A stretch of 64,000 nt of DNA, from contig NZ_JBHTJI010000001.1 of assembly GCF_042675665.1 (NCBI RefSeq), positions 2,582,785 to 2,646,784 on the forward strand. The letters run 5' to 3'. Position numbers and translations under genes: made by a program. Below are positions 58,359 to 64,000 of the stretch, piece after piece. The notes under the pieces are model-generated. The model was not told the origin of the DNA. It was given only the letters and a program-made list of their open reading frames with translations, and did not search any database. Every line of letters starts with the position of its first letter. Position 1 is the stretch's first letter. This DNA is from Mariniflexile jejuense (lineage in GTDB: Bacteria > Bacteroidota > Bacteroidia > Flavobacteriales > Flavobacteriaceae).

Positions 58359-60770
58359 ATGAAGTATTTTTACGCTATATCATTTTTGTTTTTTGCTTTT
58401 ATTCAATTAGAAGCTCAAAATATTAAAGTGCTTAACAGTGTAACCAAAGAGCCTATTTTTGGTGTGGCTATTTACAATATAGATAAATCTAAAAGTGTGG
58501 TAACCAATTTTTTAGGTGAAGCTTCTTTAAATGAATTTTCAGATACCGAAACCATCTATTTCAAACATTTATCGCACGTACTTAAGCAACTTACTAAAAA
58601 GCAATTAACAACTTCAAACCGTGTTTATTTAGAATCTAATACCGAAGGTCTTGAAGAAATTGTTATTTCTGCTTCTAAGTTTGAGCAAAACAAACGCGAT
58701 ATTCCACAAAAAATCATAAATATTAATGCGGAAGCTATCCAATTTGTAAATCCGCAAACTAGCGCCGATTTGTTAGAAAACACAGGGCAAGTTTATGTAC
58801 AAAAAAGCCAATTAGGTGGCGGAAGCCCAATGATTAGAGGTTTTGCAACCAATCGCTTATTAATTACAGTTGATGGCGTTAGAATGAACAATGCCATTTT
58901 TAGAGGTGGTAACTTGCAAAATGTTATTTCTATCGATCCATTTTCAATACAAAATACCGAGGTTACACTTGGCGCAGGTTCTGTTATTTATGGTAGTGAT
59001 GCTATTGGTGGTGTTATGAGTTTTTACACCCAAAAACCACAAACAGCCATAACCGATTCACTGCTTTTTAAAGCGAATGTTATTTTGCGATATGCAACTG
59101 CTACCAATGAAAATACGGCGCACATCGATTTTAATCTAGGTTACAAAAAATGGGCATTTTTATCCAATATTAGTTATAATAAATTTGACGATTTACGCAT
59201 GGGTAGCCACGGACCAACCGATTATTTACGTCCGGAATTCGCACTTGCTACCAATACAGGCGATCTTATTATACAAAACAGCAATCCTTTGGTGCAAAAA
59301 ACTACCGGTTACCAACAACTTAATTTGATGCAGAAGGTGTTTTTTGAACCCTACAAAAATCTTAGTTTCGATTTAGGATTGTTTTACACAACAACATCCA
59401 ATTATTCTAGATACGACCGATTAATTCGATACAGAAAAGGTATATTACGTTCGGCTGAGTGGAATTATGGGCCACAAAATTGGTTTATGTCTAACCTCCA
59501 AATTACTAAATTAAGTAGCAATTCTAATTTGTATGATAAGGTAAAAGCTACCATGACCTTTCAAAATTTTCAAGAAAGTAGAATGGATAGAGATTTTAAA
59601 TCTAGCATACGAAACATACGTGAAGAAGCTGTTAATGCCTATTCATTTAATTTAGATTTTGAAAAAAATATAGGCCTAAAAACCCAATTTTTTTATGGGT
59701 TAGAATATGTTTATAACCTAGTAAAATCTTTTGGTGAAGAAGAAAATATTAGCTTAAAAACGAGCATTCCAACCGTTTCAAGATATCCAAATGGGTCTAG
59801 TTGGCAAGCCGCCGCAGCATATACAAGTGTTAAATATAAACCTAATTTAAAATTTGTATTTCAATCTGGTTTACGGTTTAATTATGTACTATCAAATGCA
59901 GATTTTTCCGAAAACAATCAGTATTTAAATTTACCATTTACTACTTCAAAAACCGAAGCTTCAGCACTTACAGGAACCGCAGGCATCCGTTGGTCGCCAA
60001 ATAGCATTTTACAATGGAAACTAAACGCATCATCAGCATTTAGAGCACCAAATATTGATGATATAGGTAAAGTGTTCGACTCCGGACCGGGTTCGGTAGT
60101 AGTACCAAACAACAATTTAAAACCAGAATATGCGTATAGTGGCGAATTAGGTGCAAAACTAGATTTTAATAACACTTTTATTTTAGATATGAGTACTTAT
60201 TACACCTATTTAGATAATGCCTTAGTACGCCGTAATTTTTCTTTAAATGGTGAAACTGAAATTATGTACGATGGCGAATTAAGCAATGTGCAAGCCATAC
60301 AAAACGCTTCAAAAGCTTGGATTTATGGGTTTGAAGTAGGAATGAAGTTAGCCATTTCAAAACAATTAAAACTAACTTCGCAATACAGTATTGTTGGCGG
60401 TACTGAAGTTGAAGATACTATTGAAGTTCCCGTTAGGCATGCTGTACCAAATTTTGGAAACACCCATTTAGTTTACACCGCAAGTAATTTTAAATTTGAT
60501 GCGTTTATGGTTTATAATAACGAATTAGCATTTAATCAATTAGCGCCTTCTGAAATTGAAAAAGACTACATCTACGCCTTAGACGGCAACGGAAATCCGT
60601 ACAGCCCATCATGGTACACATTAAACCTTAGAAGCCAATACCAATTAACCGAAAATACAAGCTTAACCGCTAGTTTAGAAAATATTACAGACCAACGATA
60701 TAAAACCTATTCATCTGGAATTGCGGCAGCAGGAAGAAACTTTATTTTGGCTTTAAAATATAGTTTATAA
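58359..60770 (+). CDS. TonB-dependent outer-membrane receptor
   Basis: 803 residues. Signal peptide (to about LEAQ, residue 20), a carboxypeptidase-like beta domain (about 22-90), plug domain (about 105-225: PQTSADLLENTGQVYVQKSQ, MIRGFATNRLLITVDGVRMN, GSVIYGSDAIGGVMSF), and a 22-strand barrel ending NFILALKYSL. The RGFATNRLLITVDGVRMNN and GSDAIGGV motifs are typical of haem/haemoglobin-type receptors, but the ligand cannot be fixed. It follows recO by 3 bp; co-transcription with porZ-recO is likely. Confidence 0.92.
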   Translation: MKYFYAISFLFFAFIQLEAQNIKVLNSVTKEPIFGVAIYNIDKSKSVVTNFLGEASLNEFSDTETIYFKHLSHVLKQLTKKQLTTSNRVYLESNTEGLEEIVISASKFEQNKRDIPQKIININAEAIQFVNPQTSADLLENTGQVYVQKSQLGGGSPMIRGFATNRLLITVDGVRMNNAIFRGGNLQNVISIDPFSIQNTEVTLGAGSVIYGSDAIGGVMSFYTQKPQTAITDSLLFKANVILRYATATNENTAHIDFNLGYKKWAFLSNISYNKFDDLRMGSHGPTDYLRPEFALATNTGDLIIQNSNPLVQKTTGYQQLNLMQKVFFEPYKNLSFDLGLFYTTTSNYSRYDRLIRYRKGILRSAEWNYGPQNWFMSNLQITKLSSNSNLYDKVKATMTFQNFQESRMDRDFKSSIRNIREEAVNAYSFNLDFEKNIGLKTQFFYGLEYVYNLVKSFGEEENISLKTSIPTVSRYPNGSSWQAAAAYTSVKYKPNLKFVFQSGLRFNYVLSNADFSENNQYLNLPFTTSKTEASALTGTAGIRWSPNSILQWKLNASSAFRAPNIDDIGKVFDSGPGSVVVPNNNLKPEYAYSGELGAKLDFNNTFILDMSTYYTYLDNALVRRNFSLNGETEIMYDGELSNVQAIQNASKAWIYGFEVGMKLAISKQLKLTSQYSIVGGTEVEDTIEVPVRHAVPNFGNTHLVYTASNFKFDAFMVYNNELAFNQLAPSEIEKDYIYALDGNGNPYSPSWYTLNLRSQYQLTENTSLTASLENITDQRYKTYSSGIAAAGRNFILALKYSL

Positions 60771-60821
60771 CGCCATTATAAGCAGGAATTAAAATCTTTA
60801 AATTGGAACTAAAATTGTGAA

Positions 60822-60903
60822 ATGGCTTCGTTTCTCGCTATAACGAAAACTAAAAAGCCACTAACAAACAAATAAGTTTTAAAATTATTCGTGTATTAGT
60901 GGC
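60822..60903. repeat. decayed dispersed palindromes downstream of the TonB receptor
   Basis: At 60822-60848 ATGGCTTCGTTTCTCGC... looks like a decayed GCTTCGTTCCTCGCAATGACG-type repeat. At 60857-60903 an imperfect inverted repeat runs from GCCACTAA to TTAGTGGC with about 23-nt arms; it is related to the one at 24970. The latter may serve as terminator for the convergent genes. Confidence 0.6.
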
Positions 60904-60922
60904 AATATATATGTTTGTAAAA

Positions 60923-63352
60923 TTACTGTTTAAACGATTTTTTAGAAATTACAGCACCGTTTGAAAGCTCTACTTTAGCAATAAACATACTGTTGTTTAA
61001 GTTAGAAAGTTTATACGTTTCAGAAGTTGAATTTCCTTTGAAGCTGTATAACTGTCTGCCTAACATATCAAAAATAGTAACGGTTTTAATATTTAAATTG
61101 TTTGAGGTATTAAATTGAACATAATCATTTTGCAACGCAACAATTTTAAGCGTGTTTTTATTTAAAAGTACATCTTCAATAGCCAACGCTTGGTTACTAA
61201 AACTAATTACAAACCTATCGTTAAATTCGCCAATACCAGAGGTAAATGCATAATCGGAGGCTGATAAATTATGTACTTTATTTAGTAAGTTGTCTTTTAA
61301 ATAAATAGTGTTGCTATTTAAAAAATTGCCTTCCAGTTGGTCTATTGATAGTTTGAATAACGTAGCAGCATTTACAGTAGATTTAAAACCAAGTTTTACA
61401 GTTTCATTTTCATTTAAACTATTAACATTTTTAGCTTGTATAGCAAATTTTTTAGTTGAACCTTCAATTTGTGAGTATAACGAAATAGGAGTATTATAAG
61501 TTGCTATTTTAAAAGCATCATAATATTCTCCATCATCAGCATTTGAAGCACCATCAACATAACCAACCAAAATTTGATTAAATAAGCCTGTATCAGATGT
61601 TACATTTAGCCATAATTTATTGGCAGCAACCGTATTAGATTTTCCTTTTGTATTGGTGTTTTTGAAAAACTGACTGTTATCGGTAGCACCTTTTACACGC
61701 ATAGCATTATTAAAAATTACGTTACCAGTATTAGTTGGTCTAGCTTCTGCGAATGATATAAAAAAACCTTGTCCAGAAGGAATATATGCGTTAGGAGTTA
61801 TTAAATCTCCTCCAGCAGAACCTCCTGTGCCATTAAACATAGCATAATCAGTATTAGAAAAATTAGAAGTTTCATTACCATTTGCAGCATTAGATGGTGG
61901 TGTGTTTTGAGACCAATAGTAAATAGCACCTTCTAAAGTTCCAGTTGGATTTGTGGTTGCATTGTATATGTTTTGTGCAAAAAATGAAGCAACACTTATT
62001 GCCGATGGATACGGGTTGCCAATAAAATTCCAGTTTTTGTCTAGAGCAGAACCATCATTTCTATACACAGGAACAGATATTACACCATTATTAAACTCTC
62101 CTTCAAAAACATAATCAATTTGGTTACCTGGGCTAGAAGCAAAAATATCTGGGGCGTGTGTTGAGGCATAACCAACTCCAGGCACCATAAGTGTTGCACC
62201 ACTAAGCCCTTTCCAATCATCACCATTATCATCAATATCATCTTGTCCTGCAACAGTGGCATTGTTATTTCCAGTTTCAGCTGTGGCATCTAAAAAGTTT
62301 TGAGCAGTAAACGAAAAGCGTCTGTAAATGTTAGATTCTTCTAAACCACCACCAATTGTTTCATTAGAAACAGGCGAACTCCAATAGGTATATTCATACC
62401 ATGCATTTGCAGGTGCAGACTTTTTTATAACAAACATCTCACCACTGTTGCTTACAGTACCAGAATCATTAATTTGAACAACAGCACCATAAGGTTGTAC
62501 AGCAAAAATACCATTTGTATCTACAGTTATATCATTTTTTGCTTCAACAAATGTATTATTTGCAACTAGTAAATAACCTGTATTTGTTACAGTTACAGTA
62601 CAAGCATTAATATTCCCGTTTATTGATGTGTCGTAAAAACTATTAATAATTGCATTGGTATTAATATTTGGCGTTCCATTATCCCAAGAGCCAGAAGACC
62701 AAGTGGTTGTGGTTGCGCATGGTATTGATGATACTGAACCACCAATAGCAAGGTCGTTACCAGCTAATCTGCCAATTGAAAATGTGCCTGTTGATCCAGT
62801 TGCACCCCATCCATAAAGTCTAAAAGTAATAGTCGTACCAGAAGCAACATTTTGTAAAGCAGGTATTGTTGATAAGTTAATTTGAGTTTGTGCTACACCT
62901 GTAGCAATTGTTGATGTATACGAAATAGGTGTTCCAATATCAGTAAAATTAATACCATCAATACTATATCTCCAAATGAAAGCATCTGGACCAGTAATCG
63001 ATCTTCTAAAATTGGCATCAAGTGTGCTTAATGAAACTTGAAAACCACTAGAAGCCGAAACTTGAAATTGTATATATTTATTATTTGTTATAGCACCTGC
63101 TTGTGTTCCACTAGCGGTAAAATTAGTAGATGAAAAAGCATTAGCAGCTGGAGTGCTAGGTACACTCAAACCAACACCACGGCTTATTGTTGATGTATTT
63201 AAATATGTGGCACGTGTGGTTGCATTAACTGTAGTTTCACTTCCAAGATTGCCATTCATTTCCCAAGCAACTATTTGCCCAAACCCAAAATTAACAGCAC
63301 AAAAAAGGCCTAATAAAAGTGAGAGTGGTTTTAAAAAGGTAATTTTTTTCAT
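60923..63352 (-). CDS. large T9SS-secreted protein of unknown function
   Basis: 809 residues. Signal peptide (to about NFGFGQ, residue 25), then a carbohydrate-binding-like beta-sandwich region (VAWEMNGNLGSETTVNAT ... FRLYGWGATGSTGTFSIGR), a middle with PYGAVVQINDSGTVSNSGEM and WYEYTYWSSPVSNETIGG typical of flavobacterial surface proteins, and a C-terminal type A sorting domain (about 730-809: VTIFDMLGRQLYSF, NNSMFIAKVELSNGAVISKK). No catalytic motif is seen. Likely a surface structural or binding protein. Single-gene unit. Confidence 0.85.
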   Translation of the reverse strand: MKKITFLKPLSLLLGLFCAVNFGFGQIVAWEMNGNLGSETTVNATTRATYLNTSTISRGVGLSVPSTPAANAFSSTNFTASGTQAGAITNNKYIQFQVSASSGFQVSLSTLDANFRRSITGPDAFIWRYSIDGINFTDIGTPISYTSTIATGVAQTQINLSTIPALQNVASGTTITFRLYGWGATGSTGTFSIGRLAGNDLAIGGSVSSIPCATTTTWSSGSWDNGTPNINTNAIINSFYDTSINGNINACTVTVTNTGYLLVANNTFVEAKNDITVDTNGIFAVQPYGAVVQINDSGTVSNSGEMFVIKKSAPANAWYEYTYWSSPVSNETIGGGLEESNIYRRFSFTAQNFLDATAETGNNNATVAGQDDIDDNGDDWKGLSGATLMVPGVGYASTHAPDIFASSPGNQIDYVFEGEFNNGVISVPVYRNDGSALDKNWNFIGNPYPSAISVASFFAQNIYNATTNPTGTLEGAIYYWSQNTPPSNAANGNETSNFSNTDYAMFNGTGGSAGGDLITPNAYIPSGQGFFISFAEARPTNTGNVIFNNAMRVKGATDNSQFFKNTNTKGKSNTVAANKLWLNVTSDTGLFNQILVGYVDGASNADDGEYYDAFKIATYNTPISLYSQIEGSTKKFAIQAKNVNSLNENETVKLGFKSTVNAATLFKLSIDQLEGNFLNSNTIYLKDNLLNKVHNLSASDYAFTSGIGEFNDRFVISFSNQALAIEDVLLNKNTLKIVALQNDYVQFNTSNNLNIKTVTIFDMLGRQLYSFKGNSTSETYKLSNLNNSMFIAKVELSNGAVISKKSFKQ

Positions 63353-63433
63353 GGTGTTAAGTTTAATTTGTACTAAGTACTAGTAGGTTTGGTTTTATTA
63401 ATTTTTTATAATTGTTATTACTGTTTCTATTGT

Positions 63434-63441
63434 TATTTTTG
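63434..63441 (+). promoter_or_regulatory. Bacteroidota -7 box for recX
   Basis: TATTTTTG, matching TAnnTTTG, only 4 bp before the ATG, so the transcript would be leaderless or nearly so. Confidence 0.5.
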
Positions 63442-63445
63442 AAGC

Positions 63446-63922
63446 ATGCAGCCACCAAAAAAAACATATACGCTACAAGAAGCTACCAAAAAACTAGAGC
63501 ATTATTGTGCGTACCAAGAACGTTGCCATAAAGAAGTTGTGCAAAAGCTTACCAGTATGTACATGATACCAGAAGCGATTGATGTAATTGTGGTACACCT
63601 TATTCAGCATAACTTTCTAAACGAAGAACGTTTTGCTAAAACATTTGTAAGCGGTAAGTTTAAAATTAAGGCTTGGGGCCGACGCCGTTTAACTTTTGAA
63701 TTAAAGCAAAAAGACATAAGCAAAGTTAATATAAATCAGGCACTTGCAACGATATCAGAAGATGATTACAACGAGTATTTTAATTCTTTAGCCGAAAAAA
63801 AGGCAAATTCAATAAAAGAGCGTAACGTTTTTAAGAAAAAAAAGCAGTTTGTTGATTACTTTTTATACCGTGGTTGGGAAAGCCATTTGGTGTATGATAA
63901 GGCTAATGAACTTATTAAATAA
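63446..63922 (+). CDS. recX: RecX-family regulator of RecA
   Basis: 158 residues, the normal size. Three-helix repeats are visible: LEHYCAYQERCHKEVVQKLT, HLIQHNFLNEERFAKTFVSG and GRRRLTFELKQKDIS, then NALATI-type and KKKQFVDYFLYRGWE at the end. RecX limits RecA filament growth. The usual neighbour recA is not in the window. The -7 box sits unusually close to the ATG. Confidence 0.94.
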   Translation: MQPPKKTYTLQEATKKLEHYCAYQERCHKEVVQKLTSMYMIPEAIDVIVVHLIQHNFLNEERFAKTFVSGKFKIKAWGRRRLTFELKQKDISKVNINQALATISEDDYNEYFNSLAEKKANSIKERNVFKKKKQFVDYFLYRGWESHLVYDKANELIK

Positions 63923-63926
63923 CCAT

Positions 63927-64000
63927 GGGATAGCCCGCGTTAGGGGTTGTAGTGGAAAGCCCACAGTGAGTGACGATAGGAACGAGCGAGGACTTGGAAC
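63927..64000 (+). other. GC-rich conserved-looking non-coding element, cut by window end
   Basis: From ATAGCCCGCGTTAGGGGTTG to the window end the sequence is GC-rich, unlike the surroundings, with AGTGGAAAGCCCAC (GTGG/CCAC stem) and ACGAGCGAGGACTTGGA. I have seen similar sequences between flavobacterial genes; it may be a structured RNA or dispersed element. I cannot name it. Confidence 0.45.

Overview
The window is about 64 kb of AT-rich chromosome from a member of the Bacteroidota, almost certainly a marine Flavobacteriaceae-type organism; I cannot fix the genus. The evidence is the low GC, the TAnnTTTG -7 promoter boxes in front of many genes, the near absence of Shine-Dalgarno sites, type IX secretion (T9SS) sorting domains together with PorZ, flavobacterial family pairs (DUF4403, DUF3857, YwqK/MORN-variant and YD-repeat proteins), and families of short extragenic palindromes. 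I see no phage, transposase, integrase or CRISPR array.

Layout. 1-11.5 kb: a truncated plsC acyltransferase, a lipoprotein, a bacilliredoxin, a TerB-DnaJ co-chaperone, a DUF4403 lipoprotein, a small beta-barrel, a MORN-variant lipoprotein with an S66 LD-carboxypeptidase, metG, ferritin, a 53-residue Cys-rich microprotein (TTG start), a lipocalin-like lipoprotein, an OmpA-family lipoprotein and a small integral membrane protein. 11.7-22.7 kb: a run of nine minus-strand genes, eight of them exported paralogues with YD-like repeats in two interleaved subfamilies (one carrying an NAPxNP signature after the signal peptide, the other ending in a W..RA...AFI-type tail), headed by a membrane protein. 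Two near-identical 18-bp palindromes lie upstream of the head genes. 22.8-31.9 kb: tex, small hypotheticals, a TerB protein, mfd, a TlpA-like thioredoxin and yraN. 31.9-39.1 kb: an operon with a 1098-residue TPR plus about 30 MORN-variant repeats, an apparently active DUF3857 transglutaminase and a DUF3857 paralogue that has lost the catalytic triad.

39.2-46.5 kb is a metal locus. A DtxR/MntR-type regulator, a second regulator that is membrane-anchored and carries a C-terminal FeoA domain, a FeoB split into separate GTPase and permease proteins, and an outer-membrane porin-like protein run rightward. A conventional FeoA-FeoB-FeoB-associated Cys-rich protein operon runs leftward to meet them. 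The two systems differ in their pore motifs, so they may move different metals (possibly Mn and Fe).

46.6-64 kb: a SCO copper chaperone, a T9SS-exported M1 aminopeptidase, rseP, tRNA-Asn, an ArsC/Spx-like protein, a DinB protein, a DUF3298 lipoprotein, an outer-membrane protein, NADP-type glutamate dehydrogenase with a long leader, porZ-recO-TonB-dependent receptor, a large T9SS cargo protein, recX, and the start of a GC-rich conserved-looking non-coding element cut by the window edge.

The strongest candidates for undescribed biology are the exported YD-repeat paralogue cluster with its twin palindromes and the split-FeoB / membrane-tethered regulator operon. Everything here was read by eye; no homology search was run.
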